Assembly: GCF_023277745.1 (NCBI RefSeq)
Contig: NZ_CP086322.1
Location: 1,178,001 to 1,242,000, forward strand
Source: Streptomyces halobius
GTDB lineage: Bacteria > Actinomycetota > Actinomycetes > Streptomycetales > Streptomycetaceae
Direction of reading: 5' to 3'
DNA: 64,000 bases
Shown here: piece by piece, positions 35,679 through 45,232 of the stretch
Layout of the letters: each line of letters opens with the position of its first letter
Position numbering within the stretch: position 1 is the first letter of the stretch
Made by a program: the position numbers and the translations under genes
The notes under the pieces: model-generated
Told to the model about the DNA's origin: nothing
What the model saw: the letters and a program-made list of their open reading frames with translations, nothing else
Database searches by the model: none

Positions 35679-36365
35679 TCAGGCTGGCGGGCGCCGCGCG
35701 CCGCCGCCGCTCCCGTTCAGCGGAATCAGCGTCTCCAGATGGGCGTCCTTGACCCAGGAGCCCAGCAAGTCGCGGTGCAGGGCCACGATGTCCTGGCGCA
35801 CCGCCAGGCCGAGGGCAGCCTTCGTGAACGTGCGGCAGGTGGTGACGAACAGGGCGACGTCCGCGCCGTGCTCAAGGCGGGCGGTGCCGACGAACTTCTG
35901 CATGTCCTGCGAGGACACGCTCCGCTCGGGCGCGTACTTCTTGCACTGGACGACCAGTTTGCGACCGTCGGCGAGATAACCGACGACGTCGGCGCCCAGG
36001 TCGCCGCTCTTGCCGCTGACGACGACGTCTTGGCAGCCGTCCCGGCGGCACAGATCGGCGACGTACTGCTCGAAGTCCTGCCAGGAGAGCGTGTCGACCT
36101 CCGTCATCGACAGCTCCCGCGCCTTCGCTTCCTCCTGCGCCCGCCACTGCCGGTCCTCGCCGACCGCGCGCTGGTGCGCACGCAGGAGGCCCCAGCCGGC
36201 CCCGCCCACAACGGAGACGGCGAGTACGGTCACCAGGACGGGCCACACCGATGCCCAGTTCCCGGCCATCCACACCACGGCGATGACCGCCGCCGCGATG
36301 CCCCAGCCCTGCAGCTGCCTGCGCGTGCGCTTCCTCATGCGTCGGCGCCGTCGTCGTGCTGCCAT
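35679..36365 (-). CDS. Membrane-anchored Mrr-like restriction endonuclease
   Basis: 228 residues; ATG 36365 with GGGGAGCG. A very basic N-terminus is followed by two transmembrane helices (residues about 20-60: GIAAAVIAVVWMAG, VLVTVLAVSVVGGAG). From about 95 comes the Mrr_cat domain: LSWQDFEQYVADLCRRDG, the PD-(D/E)xK core DLGADVVGY and LVVQCKKY (Gln-x-Lys variant), then ALFVTT. Relatives cut DNA, some modification-dependent. Membrane-bound forms are common in Streptomyces, with unknown physiological targets; a defence role is possible. Confidence 0.8.
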   Translation of the reverse strand: MAARRRRRRMRKRTRRQLQGWGIAAAVIAVVWMAGNWASVWPVLVTVLAVSVVGGAGWGLLRAHQRAVGEDRQWRAQEEAKARELSMTEVDTLSWQDFEQYVADLCRRDGCQDVVVSGKSGDLGADVVGYLADGRKLVVQCKKYAPERSVSSQDMQKFVGTARLEHGADVALFVTTCRTFTKAALGLAVRQDIVALHRDLLGSWVKDAHLETLIPLNGSGGGARRPPA

Positions 36366-36496
36366 CGCTCCCCCACTCCCCACGCTCGTGATCCGCAGTG
36401 TGAAAGCCCTGTTCGCCCCCCGGCAAGAGGGCCTGGCCCCGCCCCGGGTGCCACCGTGGTCATTGAGTCTCGAACCGGCCCGACGGGGGCCCGGAT

Positions 36497-36766
36497 GTGA
36501 CGGAGCAGCAGTTCATGGAATTCATCGACCGCGAGGTGACACCGCGCTTCCCGGACGGCCTCACGGTGCAGGAGGGCCGGGGACAGTGGCGCGACGCCAG
36601 CGGCACCATCGAGCGTGAGCGCTCGTACGAACTGATCCTGCTCTACCCCAAGGCCGCGGCTCCCGACCGCGACAAGCAGGTGGAACACATCCGTACCGCC
36701 TACATGCGGGCCTACGGGCAAGAGTCCGTGGCCCGTCTCGACGACCGGTTGACGGCTGACTTCTGA
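36497..36766 (+). pseudogene. DUF3574-family protein lacking its N-terminus
   Basis: 89 codons from GTG 36497 covering the C-terminal part of DUF3574: FIDREVTPRFPDGLTVQEG, RGQWRD and YGQESVARLDD. The first 30-40 residues of the family (a YRLYFGR-like strand, often after a signal peptide) are missing and the upstream frame is unrelated. Probably a fragment; it ends in a tandem repeat. Confidence 0.6.
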
Positions 36767-36792
36767 CGGCCGACTTCTGACGGCCGACGTCT
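36751..36792. repeat. 14-base tandem repeat, three copies
   Basis: GACGGCTGACTTCT, GACGGCCGACTTCT, GACGGCCGACGTCT in a row, spanning the end of the DUF3574 gene. The stop TGA recurs in each unit. Confidence 0.85.
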
Positions 36793-36807
36793 GAGGACGC
36801 GGCCCCG

Positions 36808-38016
36808 TCAGCCGTTGTTCGACGGATTCGCGGGGAAGTAGCGGTCCAGGAACTCGGAGAACACATGACGGGAGACCTGACTGCCCCAGTCGCCCCATCT
36901 GAAATCGTAGGCGTGCTCGCCGTACGGGACCGCGAGCAGCCGGTACGGGACGTCGAACTCCCGTAGTTTCGCGGCGAGTCCGGTTGACTGCTGATAGGGC
37001 GCGACGTGGTCGCGGGTGCCGTGCATCAGGAGGGTGGGAGGCAGGTCCTTGCGTACGTACGTCACCGGGGACGCCAACTTGTAGTGTTCGGGCACCTGCT
37101 GTGGGGTGCCGCCGGTGTAGTCCTCGGCCGCCTTGCGGATGGTGTCCCGCATCGTGGTGTCCTGCCAGCCGCGGGCCACATCGGTGGCCGGGTAGAACGC
37201 CGCCACCGCCGCGACTGCCGCGACCGGCGCGTCCGCGGTATCCGGTGTGTCCGCTGCGTCCGGCACGGGGCAGCTCGGCTTGACCCGGTCATCGGCGTAG
37301 GCGCCCATCAGGGCGAGGTTGCCGCCCGCCGAGCCGCCCGCCGTCATGATCCGGTCGGGGTCGACCCCGTAGGTCTCGGCGTGCTGCCTGACCCAGCCGA
37401 TGGCGCACTTCACGTCGGCCGGGGCCTGATTCCAGCGGGGCGGCGGCGCCAGACGGTATTCGATGGCGAAGACCGCGTACCCCTTGTCGTTCAGCCACTT
37501 GTGCCACTTGGGCGCCTCGCCGCGGTCACCCGAGACCCAGCCGCCGCCGTGCACCCACACCACGGCCGGGCGGGCCCGCTCCGGTCCGTCCGATGGGAGC
37601 TTTACGTCCAGCTTCAGCTCCTGCCCGTCGATGCGGTGGTAGACGACGCTCTTCGACGCGTCCGGCTCACCGGTGTTCGCGCCGTACGTCAGATAGTTGG
37701 CGAGGGACAGGTCAGCGCCGTGCCGCTCGGCGGACCGCCAGGCAGCCACGAGCGGAAAGCAGGCGGCGACGGTCGCGACCACACCGACCAGGCCGGTGAC
37801 GAGAGCGATCCTGCGGACGCCCCGGCGATACAGGACGACGGCGAGAAGCACCCCGAGCAGACCGAGCGGGACCAGATAGAGGCCGAAGTTGCTCACGACG
37901 TACGAGAGTCTGACCAGCTGCGGCGGGATACGGAAGGAGGCGATGATCCACGTGAACGCCGCCAGGACCACGGCGAGCAGCAGCGCCACGGCGGCGGTGA
38001 TCCGGCGGATGATCAT
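36808..38016 (-). CDS. Membrane-anchored alpha/beta-hydrolase (HSL-type esterase)
   Basis: 402 residues. Three hydrophobic segments (residues 7-27, 38-62, 68-93) anchor the protein; the remainder is an extracytoplasmic hydrolase. Oxyanion-hole motif VWVHGGGWVSGD, nucleophile in TAGGSAGGNLAL, Asp in HGTRDHVAPY, His in GEHAYDF. It probably cleaves carboxyl esters; substrate unknown. Spaced 78 bases from the baeRF2 gene, same strand. Confidence 0.85.
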   Translation of the reverse strand: MIIRRITAAVALLLAVVLAAFTWIIASFRIPPQLVRLSYVVSNFGLYLVPLGLLGVLLAVVLYRRGVRRIALVTGLVGVVATVAACFPLVAAWRSAERHGADLSLANYLTYGANTGEPDASKSVVYHRIDGQELKLDVKLPSDGPERARPAVVWVHGGGWVSGDRGEAPKWHKWLNDKGYAVFAIEYRLAPPPRWNQAPADVKCAIGWVRQHAETYGVDPDRIMTAGGSAGGNLALMGAYADDRVKPSCPVPDAADTPDTADAPVAAVAAVAAFYPATDVARGWQDTTMRDTIRKAAEDYTGGTPQQVPEHYKLASPVTYVRKDLPPTLLMHGTRDHVAPYQQSTGLAAKLREFDVPYRLLAVPYGEHAYDFRWGDWGSQVSRHVFSEFLDRYFPANPSNNG

Positions 38017-38093
38017 ACTTTATTCAGGCACGGCTCCGCACCGGTCGCTACCCCGTGTACTCCGACCGGGTACGCCGACCGCGCGGTGCCGCC

Positions 38094-39177
38094 TCACATC
38101 CGCGGTGCCGCCTCCGTCCACCGCAGAATGGCGCCCAGTCCCCCGGCCGGTGCTTCGGCGGGATCGCTCACCACCACGACGTCGGCGCCGTTGGCCACGG
38201 CGGAGCGGACCAGGGCGTCGTCCGCGCGTGCCGGGGTGGGACGGGGCTCGCCCAGGTACTGGAGTTCGGGAGCTGCGCACCGCCACTTGGTCGGGGGTCT
38301 TACCGACCCAGACGTTCCGGGCGGCGTCCGCGCTGTGCGGGCTGACCAGCAGGGTGTCGATCTGGTGCTCCCTTGCCGCCTCGATCAGGGCCGGAATGCC
38401 CTCCGCGGCGTACGGCGTCTCACCGCCCGCGGGCTCGGCCCGGGCACGGAAGCGCCCCGTCACCTCTGCGAGGTGGGCACGCTCGCTGAGGGCCCGCACC
38501 TGTGCGATATCCCGGTCAAGGGACGCGGTGTCCGCTCCCGGGGCCCGACCTCCGTGCGCGGTCTCGTACGTCACGTCCCGAAGGAGCGGGGGGAGTTTCT
38601 CGTGCACCGACTTGCGCTCACGCGGATCTCCGGCCAGGAGCAGCGCCGCAGCGCCACTCTTCTCGAATACCTCACGGGCCGCTTCGGCGATCTCACGGGC
38701 GTTGTGCTCCCAGCTTTCCTCCGCCTTGGACTGGAGGTGACGCTCGGCCCGGTCGTTCCGGCCGGTTCGGTGGGTCGGCCAGTCGACACCGGCAACCGTC
38801 CCGGCATCCTCACCGCCACGGCTGCTGTGCAGGGCGAAGTCCGCCCCGCTCTTGTCCACCGTGACGACGAGGCAGACCGGATCGTCGCCGACCGCTTCGA
38901 GCAGGGGCGTCAGCCGGGGCACGAGCCCCCATGATGTGGACGGCACCGCGGGCGGCGCGGGAAGCGGGGGATCGAGGGCCACCTCACCATCGGCGGCGAA
39001 CAACGCGCAGCCGGCCTGCGTCGCCGGCTCTCCGGTGCGCTCCACTGCCAGGGCCTTCTCCAAGAACCACCAGTTGTCGCGCAGGCCGCGGAGGATTTCC
39101 CAGACGCCGTCGCCCTCACTGGAGCCTTCCAGAATGGTGCCGTCCTCGTGGCTGTGGCTGATGGTGATCTCGGACAT
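38094..39177 (-). pseudogene. baeRF2/Vms1-like protein with one frameshift
   Basis: ATG 39177. The first 35 codons (ITISHSHEDGTILEG) look like the start of a DUF3560 protein. From about codon 40 the sequence is the bacterial eRF1-like family 2 (GCALFAADGEVALDPPLPAPP region, HLQSKAEESWEHNAREIAE, AALLLAGDPRERKSVHEKLP). One extra base near 38267-38275 shifts the frame. Corrected, it ends SELQYLGEP, ADVVVVSDPAEAPAGGLGAI with TGA at 38094 (about 360 residues). Related proteins act at stalled ribosomes or as peptidyl-tRNA hydrolases. Both a chimeric N-terminus and a late shift suggest decay. Confidence 0.65.
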
Positions 39178-39279
39178 GGGCGTGCCTTCCGTGTTGTGCG
39201 TGGGGAGGGGCCAGGGGTCGGTGTCCGGACGCGTCCGCGGACGTGGGGCGGATAGGCCCGGACACCGACCCGGAGTGGG

Positions 39280-39645
39280 TCAGGGGCGGAGGTCCGCGAC
39301 GAGGGCGGTGGCGTTGTCCGCGTGGGTCGGGTCGTTGGCGAGGGCCAGCGCGACGGCGGTCTCGGTGAAGTGCGCGGCGGCCTCGCCCGGGTCGCCGGTC
39401 AGGTAGTCGGAGAGGTGGTGTCCGGCGTCGTGGTGCGGCTCGTATGCGCCGTCCGAGGCGAGGAGCAGTCGGCAGTTCTCGGCGGGGACGGTGACGGCCT
39501 CGATCGCGGGGTGTTGCACCTCCGCCTGGACCTCCTCGTCCGTGTCGGCGGAGCCGAGGCATGAGGTGAGATGGTTCCGGCTGCCGCCCTTCGACCAGAG
39601 GAAGCACGGCGGGTAGACGCGGCAGAGGTTGTGGTCTGCGGTGAG
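39280..39645 (-). pseudogene. PP2C-type phosphatase C-terminal fragment
   Basis: About 120 codons ending in a normal stop, with SRNHLTSCLGSAD, RLLLASDGAYEPHHD and HADNATALVADL, the last metal-binding Asp block of PP2C phosphatases. The N-terminal half is gone: at 39645 the sequence passes directly into an IS110 transposase remnant on the other strand. Not functional. Confidence 0.7.
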
Positions 39646-40440
39646 GCAGCCGATCGCACCCGCACCGTCAACCGGCTCCGCGCCCAGCTCACCAGCATCT
39701 TTCCCGGTCTGGAGCGCGCGCTGGACCTCACCAACACCGGCCCACTCACCCTCCTGACCGGCTACCAGACCCCGGCCGCCATCCGTCGGCTCGGCGCCAA
39801 GCGGCTGGAGACATGGCTGCGCAACCGCAAGGTCCGCAGCGCAGACCAGCTCGCCGAGATGGCCATCCAGGCCGCCACCCGCCAGCACACCAGCCTGCCC
39901 GGCGAGAAGCTGACCGCCCAACTGGTCCACACGCTGGCCAAGGAGGTGATGGCCCTCAACCAGCAGGTCGCCGAACTCGACAAGGCCATCGAGGCCCGGT
40001 TTCGCGACCACCGCACCTTCGAAGCGATCACCAGCATGCCCGGCCTGGGCATCATTCTCGGCGCCGAGTTCCTCGCCGCCACCGGCGGCGACATGACCGT
40101 CTTCGGTACCCCCGACCGCCTCGCCAGCTTCGGCGGCGTCGCACCCGTCCCGCGCGACTCCGGCAAGATCAGCGGGAACCTCCGACGCCCACAGCGATAC
40201 AGCCGTCGCCTCCAACGGGTCTTCTACACCTCCGCGCTGTTCAGCATCCGCAAGAGCGAGGAATCCCGCCGGTTCTACGATCGCAAACGAGCCGAGGGCA
40301 AGCGCCACACTCAGGCCGTTCTCGCGCTCGCCCGCCGCCGCGTCAACGTCCTCTGGGCTCTCCTGCGCGACGGACGATGCTATGAGCTCACGCCACCCGT
40401 CACCCTCGCTGCTTGACAAACGGCATTAGGAATCGATGGC
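39646..40440 (+). mobile_element. IS110-family remnant, 5'-truncated
   Basis: The frame from about 39646 to the stop at 40416 is the C-terminal 255 residues of an IS110 transposase (TVNRLRAQLTSIFPGLERAL, PVPRDSGKISGNLRRP, LARRRVNVLWALLRD), clearly related to the intact copy at 29549 but diverged. The RuvC-like N-terminal domain and the left end are missing. The right end (TTGACA then CATTAGGAATC) is kept. It truncates the PP2C gene. Confidence 0.8.
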
Positions 40441-40460
40441 ACGGAACATCCCCCGGCGGG

Positions 40461-43133
40461 CTACGACGGGGTGTTCAGGTGGGCGCGGCGGGCGGTGACC
40501 AGGGCCCGCCACCGTTCGCGGGTGGCGGATGCGCTGTCGAGCCACTGGGTGTGGGTGCCGGGCTCGGGGAGGGGCAGGTCGGCCATGAAGTGGGCGATGT
40601 CGGTGCAGTGGGCGTAGCCGCCGGTCGCGGTCGACTCCCGGAGGTGGTCGATGGTGGCGGTCAGATCCTGGTCGGCGCCGAGGACGGCGTGGTGGAAGGC
40701 GAGCGCGGTGTCCAGAGACGGGTTGAGCCAGGTAAGTCCGGCGACGGTGAGTTCGGTGCGCAGGGTCTGGGCCCGGTCGGTGACGCCGGGGGAGCCGGCG
40801 TCCTGGACGAGGGCGGCGATGTGGGTGATCAGGGTGGTGGCGCGCTGGGCGAGCCCGTCCAGGAGCTGGGTGGCGAGCGCGATCTCGTCGGTGGCGCGGG
40901 CGGGATCGGTGAAGGCTACGGCGAGGGTGAGACGGGCCTGGGAGATCGCTTGTTCCCCGGCGTTGCCGTGGTGTTCGGCCTCGGCGCGGGCGGTCTCGTA
41001 GGCGGCGAGGGCGCGGGCGATGTCGCCGTGGGCCCACCAGATGTCGCCCAGCACGCGCTGTTGGCGGCCCTCGTATCCGAGGGGCTGCGCGACAGCGAGG
41101 GCGGTGGGGAAGTCGCCGTCGATCCGGGCGGCGTCGGCCAGGCCGCGGCGGGCGCGCAGGGCGAGCCGTCCGCCGCCGTCGGCGACCTGCTGCATTCCGT
41201 GCCGGGACGCCTCGTTGCGGCCGAGGTCCCGGTTGGCCTTGGCCCGGTAGTACGTGGCCATTTCGGCGAGTTCGCCGGGCAGCAGGCCGCAGTCCAGGAC
41301 GGCGGTGAGGCGGTCGACGGTGTGCTCGCGGTGTTCGCGCTGGCGGCGGGCCAGGGTGGTCAGGAGCTCGACGAGGGCGTCGGCCGGGCTGTCCAGGGGC
41401 GGCTGCGGGCTTCCGGGCTGGTCCGGGGCGGACGGCGCGAGGGGTTCCCAGATGGCGTCGCTGTCGTAGGCGATCGCGGCGTCGGGGAGCCAGCTCAGAT
41501 CGTCAAGGCGGTGGTCGCGGGCGAGGCGCAGGCCCTGGCGCAGGCAGGCGACGAGCAGAGTACGGCTGAAGGCGCGGCTGGCGGTGGCCCGCCACTGGTC
41601 CCCCAGAGCGGCCAGGGCCCTCTCGGCGGCCCGGTGCCAGTCGGCAGGGGTCCATCCGTCGTCGGCGTGGTCGTCGGCGGTGCGCACCGCGGCGCGGATC
41701 GCCCCGTGGAGGTGGTAGGGCCAGATCGCGTACGGGTCTTCGGTGACCATGGGCCGCTCGATGAGCTGCCGGGCCGCCGCCTGGTGGGTCAGGCCCGCGG
41801 CGCGGGTGGCCAGATCCAGGTCGAAGGCGTCCAGCAGGGAGGCGGAGCGCAGGACATGCCGCTCGTCGGGGGTCAGGTCGGACAGGGTGCGGGCGATGAG
41901 GGCCGGGAAGGTGTGGTCGAAGTCGGCCGGTATGGGGGTGCGGCCGGTACGCCGGATCTCCAGGAACCGGGCGACGGCCAGGTCCAGGTGGAGCGGCAGG
42001 CCGTGCGACCGCCGGGTGATCACATCGCGGATGTCCGGGCCGATCAGGGGCTGGCCGTCGTGGGTGAGGCGGCGCGCGAGATAGGCGTCGCAGTCCTGGG
42101 ACGAGAAGTCGCCGAGCAGGTGCTGCCGGCTGCTCTGTCCCAGGTCCCTGGCCGACCGGTCGGCGGGAGCGGCCAGCTGCGGCCAGGCCGCGGGGCCGGT
42201 GTAGTCGAGCTGTCCCTGCAGGGAGTCGTCGGCCCAGGCCAGGCGGCTGCGCCCGCTGATGACGAAGAAGCTGTTCGGCATCAGCCAGACGATGCGCTGC
42301 AGGAGCCGCTCAAGGTCACGGTGCCGGTCGCCGGTGTCCTCGAAGGTGTCGAGCAGGATGATTGGGACCACGGCCTGCTTCGCCGGCAGCCGGCTGATCT
42401 CCCAGGCGAGCAGGTGCGGGTAGTAGGAGAGCGCCTCCAGGTCGGGCTCGGCCTCCAGCAGGGCCTCGGTCCGCGCGCAGCCGGCCAGCGCCTGCGCCCG
42501 CTCGCGGCGTTCCCGCAGCGCCCCCACCAGAGCGGTGGTGACCTGGCCGATCGCCGAACCGGCGAGGCCGGGCAGCTGCAGGGCGCCGACCACTTCGCTC
42601 ACCGCGGCCTGCAGCTGCTGCGGCAGCGCCTTGCCGAACCGGCCCACGAGCCCGGTGCGCCGTACGTACTCCTCCAGCGGCTCACCGGGATGCTGGGCGT
42701 CCCAGTAGCGGCGCAGCGCCAGATCGAAGGAGGGCAGGGGGCGGCCGACCGCCGCGGCCAGGGCGAGCCGGATGGTCAGGACGACGCGTTCGAAGTCGAG
42801 ACCGGCTGACCGGGACAGGTCGATCCGGATGGGCAGGATCCGCTCCCCGGACCAGGCGGGTGCACCCCACTGCGCGGGACGCTGCTCGGCGGAGGCGAGC
42901 ACCGTCTCGAGCTTGCGCAGCAGGGTCGACTTGCCGACGCCGCCCACCCCGTGGAAGACGGCCACATTGTCGCGGGGGGCTTCCAGATCCTCGACGTCGA
43001 AGGCCGGAGAAGCGATGCGCCGCAGATGCTCCTCAAGGGCGGAGGCGACCAGCTCCCACTGGCGCTGGCGGTTGGTGAACGCCTCGCCGGCGTCGATGGG
43101 GTCGTTGGAGCTGAACAGCGCACGAAGATCCAT
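40461..43133 (-). CDS. STAND-type ATPase with helical repeats
   Basis: 890 residues. The N-terminus NDPIDAGEAFTNRQRQWELV leads into an AP-ATPase/NACHT-like NTPase: Walker A GVGGVGKSTLLRKL near 65-80, Walker B PIILLDTFEDTGD near 265, sensor FFVISGRSRLAW, and a winged-helix region with HGLPLHLDLAVARFL. Residues about 560-890 are TPR-like helices (ALAAYETARAEAEHHG). STAND proteins switch oligomeric state on ligand binding and act in regulation, cell death or phage defence (Avs). No effector domain is obvious at either end. Upstream 43134-43371 holds only its promoter. Confidence 0.8.
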   Translation of the reverse strand: MDLRALFSSNDPIDAGEAFTNRQRQWELVASALEEHLRRIASPAFDVEDLEAPRDNVAVFHGVGGVGKSTLLRKLETVLASAEQRPAQWGAPAWSGERILPIRIDLSRSAGLDFERVVLTIRLALAAAVGRPLPSFDLALRRYWDAQHPGEPLEEYVRRTGLVGRFGKALPQQLQAAVSEVVGALQLPGLAGSAIGQVTTALVGALRERRERAQALAGCARTEALLEAEPDLEALSYYPHLLAWEISRLPAKQAVVPIILLDTFEDTGDRHRDLERLLQRIVWLMPNSFFVISGRSRLAWADDSLQGQLDYTGPAAWPQLAAPADRSARDLGQSSRQHLLGDFSSQDCDAYLARRLTHDGQPLIGPDIRDVITRRSHGLPLHLDLAVARFLEIRRTGRTPIPADFDHTFPALIARTLSDLTPDERHVLRSASLLDAFDLDLATRAAGLTHQAAARQLIERPMVTEDPYAIWPYHLHGAIRAAVRTADDHADDGWTPADWHRAAERALAALGDQWRATASRAFSRTLLVACLRQGLRLARDHRLDDLSWLPDAAIAYDSDAIWEPLAPSAPDQPGSPQPPLDSPADALVELLTTLARRQREHREHTVDRLTAVLDCGLLPGELAEMATYYRAKANRDLGRNEASRHGMQQVADGGGRLALRARRGLADAARIDGDFPTALAVAQPLGYEGRQQRVLGDIWWAHGDIARALAAYETARAEAEHHGNAGEQAISQARLTLAVAFTDPARATDEIALATQLLDGLAQRATTLITHIAALVQDAGSPGVTDRAQTLRTELTVAGLTWLNPSLDTALAFHHAVLGADQDLTATIDHLRESTATGGYAHCTDIAHFMADLPLPEPGTHTQWLDSASATRERWRALVTARRAHLNTPS

Positions 43134-43371
43134 GAGTTCCCCCCCGGTTGATCATGTGGGCGCCAATCTATGCCCACCCGGCCCCGGTCGGCAGATGCCT
43201 ACCGCACACTCGGCCGATTCCGGCCATTGGCGGGCCGTATCCGGGCACTCGCATGGTGGGGTACCGCCATGCGGCGCACGCCCGGGCGTCGGCCTCGCTT
43301 TGCCAGGGCGCCCGGACCACCCCGACAATGATCGCTTTTGTTCATCCCTTTCCCGACCCGAGGCGGTTGAT

Positions 43372-43644
43372 GTGAACGACCCGGTATCTGCTTCCCCTGA
43401 CCCCGCCGATTACGAGACCACCGTCGAGAGGGTGGGGCAGGCCATCGCCTGGTACAGCGAGCGGATCCTGGCGGAACGCCGGTCCGCGGCGCCGGACCCG
43501 GACCGCCTGGACCAGCTGATCTCCCGCCACCGGGCGTGCCTTGAGGACCAGGAGCGCCTGGAGGAGGCCGGCCCTGAGGAGCTCGCCCGGATCGCCGCCG
43601 CCTACGACGCCCTGCTGACGGAGCTGGAATCGGACGAACAGTGA
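43372..43644 (+). CDS. Small coiled-coil protein, possible zeta-toxin partner
   Basis: 90 residues from GTG 43372 with GAGGCGG. All helical and charged: TVERVGQAIAWYSERILAE, ISRHRACLEDQERLEE, ARIAAAYDALLTELESDEQ. I recall similar small proteins next to zeta-toxin genes in Streptomyces, which suggests an antitoxin-like role, but this is from memory and unverified. Here the gene converges on the zeta-toxin gene, overlapping it by 43 bases, rather than preceding it on the same strand. Confidence 0.55.
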   Translation: MNDPVSASPDPADYETTVERVGQAIAWYSERILAERRSAAPDPDRLDQLISRHRACLEDQERLEEAGPEELARIAAAYDALLTELESDEQ

Positions 43645-45089
43645 TCCCGGGGCGCCGGGACGAGGGGAGCGGGCAGCGGGAGGGCCGCCGGGGAGACGGG
43701 CCTCGGCAGCGGGGGCGACTGCAGGCGCAGCGGCATCAGCGGCCGGGCCAGACGGCTGATCGCCACCAGCTCGTCCCGGTGCTGCGGCAGCACGGCACGC
43801 AGCCGGCGCTGGGCGGCCAGGAACTGGGCCGCCTTCTCGGGGGTGTAGGGGCGTGCCTGTTCGGCGGCGAGGGCCTGGGCGGCGGCCGGGGGCCGCTGCC
43901 AGCGCCCGTCGGTGCGGTCGTTGCGGTAGACCGCCTGGCCGTCCCGGCCCATCACCGTCACGCAATCGGCCAGGCCGTCCTGCTCGGCGGCCGCCACCGC
44001 CGGGGCGAGCACGCCGAAGCGGGCGTCGTGCTCCGAGACGGGGGTGAGGCGGGCCGGCCTGCTGCCATACCGGCTCACCCCGGCGTAGCGGGCGGCGCTG
44101 CCCTGGCGGGAGTCCGCCGCGCGCACGGCCAGGACCGCCAGCTCCACCCGGTATCCCGCCTGCCGGTACAGGGCAGCGCTGCTGGTGAACTCGCCGATGC
44201 TGTCAGGGGTGATTTCGATGACCACATCGCCGCGGCGTGCGCGCACGAGGGCCTCGGCCTGGGCCTGCCAGGACCGGTAGTCCGCGCGGATCCGCAGCTC
44301 GGCGGTCTGCGGTTCGTCCCGCAGCAGCTGCCTAAAGTCGGGATGGGCCACCATGAACCGCTCAGCGGTGATCCGGACGGGGCGGCCGCGCAGGGCCCGG
44401 CGGACCATCAGGGCGGTGCGGGTCTTGCCGGCGCCGGGCTGGCCCAGCACGTACACGACGACCGGCCGCTCCTGCGGCGTGACGCCATCCAGCAGGGACG
44501 GCGCGACCAACTCGTCGAAGATGAACCGGTGTTCCTCGGCACAGAGCCGGTGATAGTCGACCCCGGGCGGCTCTGGGCGCGCCTGGGCCAGGCGCCTGAC
44601 CGGCTCGGCGAGGGCGGCGGCCCGCTCGGCGTCCCGCTGCACGGCCAGCCCCCAGCCCTCGGGCAGGTGCCCGTCCGGGGCGGTGCGGTGGGCCCGCCGG
44701 TCGGCGTCGGCGAGCTGCCGGCGAAAGAGGCCGGTCTCCTGCGCGGTCCACGGGCGGGCCCGTTCGGCCCGCACCGCCCGGGCCGCCCCGGTGGGGCGGC
44801 GCCACTGACCGGCGGGGTCGAGGGTGTTGTCGTACAGGGCGGGTCCCGCCGCCGCGGCGGCGCGCCGCAGGACCACGACCCGGTCCGCCAGGTGTTCGGC
44901 CTCGACCGCCTCCAGGGAGGTCAGCAGGCCCGCGGCGCAGCGGTCATGGTTCTCCCAGGAGACGTACCGGACCCGGCCCTCGTCGGCCAGGCGCAGGTAG
45001 CGGTCCAGGACGCCGAGCTGGCTCACCGCCTCCGGCACGGCCAGGGCGATGACCTCGACGCGGTAGTCGGCCTGCCGGTAGGCGGCCAC
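43602..45089 (-). CDS. Zeta-toxin-family protein with a partial duplicated domain
   Basis: About 495 residues if it starts at GTG 45089; the true start is unsure because the best ribosome site (GGAGGAGTAC GTG near 45165) is in another frame. The C-terminal part is a zeta toxin: Walker A VYVLGQPGAGKTRTALMV, then VEITPDS-like IEITPDSIGEF and YRQAGYRVELAVLAV. Before it lies a second copy of only the domain's C-terminal half (YRQADYRVEVIALAVPEAVS, plus a LYDNT block parallel to VYRNDR). So one domain lost its P-loop. Zeta toxins phosphorylate UDP-N-acetylglucosamine or related sugars; activity of the second domain is likely intact. Confidence 0.65.
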   Translation of the reverse strand: MAAYRQADYRVEVIALAVPEAVSQLGVLDRYLRLADEGRVRYVSWENHDRCAAGLLTSLEAVEAEHLADRVVVLRRAAAAAGPALYDNTLDPAGQWRRPTGAARAVRAERARPWTAQETGLFRRQLADADRRAHRTAPDGHLPEGWGLAVQRDAERAAALAEPVRRLAQARPEPPGVDYHRLCAEEHRFIFDELVAPSLLDGVTPQERPVVVYVLGQPGAGKTRTALMVRRALRGRPVRITAERFMVAHPDFRQLLRDEPQTAELRIRADYRSWQAQAEALVRARRGDVVIEITPDSIGEFTSSAALYRQAGYRVELAVLAVRAADSRQGSAARYAGVSRYGSRPARLTPVSEHDARFGVLAPAVAAAEQDGLADCVTVMGRDGQAVYRNDRTDGRWQRPPAAAQALAAEQARPYTPEKAAQFLAAQRRLRAVLPQHRDELVAISRLARPLMPLRLQSPPLPRPVSPAALPLPAPLVPAPRDHCSSDSSSVSRAS

Positions 45090-45232
45090 GTGCCCAGCAA
45101 GGGCCGCGCCCAGTCGGCGGGCGTGGGCACGGCCGGTATCGGAGGCAGGGCGGGCGAACTCACGTACTCCTCCATGAACGGGACGCAGGGTGCGGATCGC
45201 GGGATGCGTAAAGACACAGGCGGGCGCGGGTG

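Noticed and set aside
37006..38934. Rightward frame of 642 codons
   Set aside because: Antisense of the esterase and baeRF2 genes; no domain.
40413..42809. Rightward frame of 798 codons
   Set aside because: Antisense of the STAND ATPase gene, whose Walker motifs are clear.
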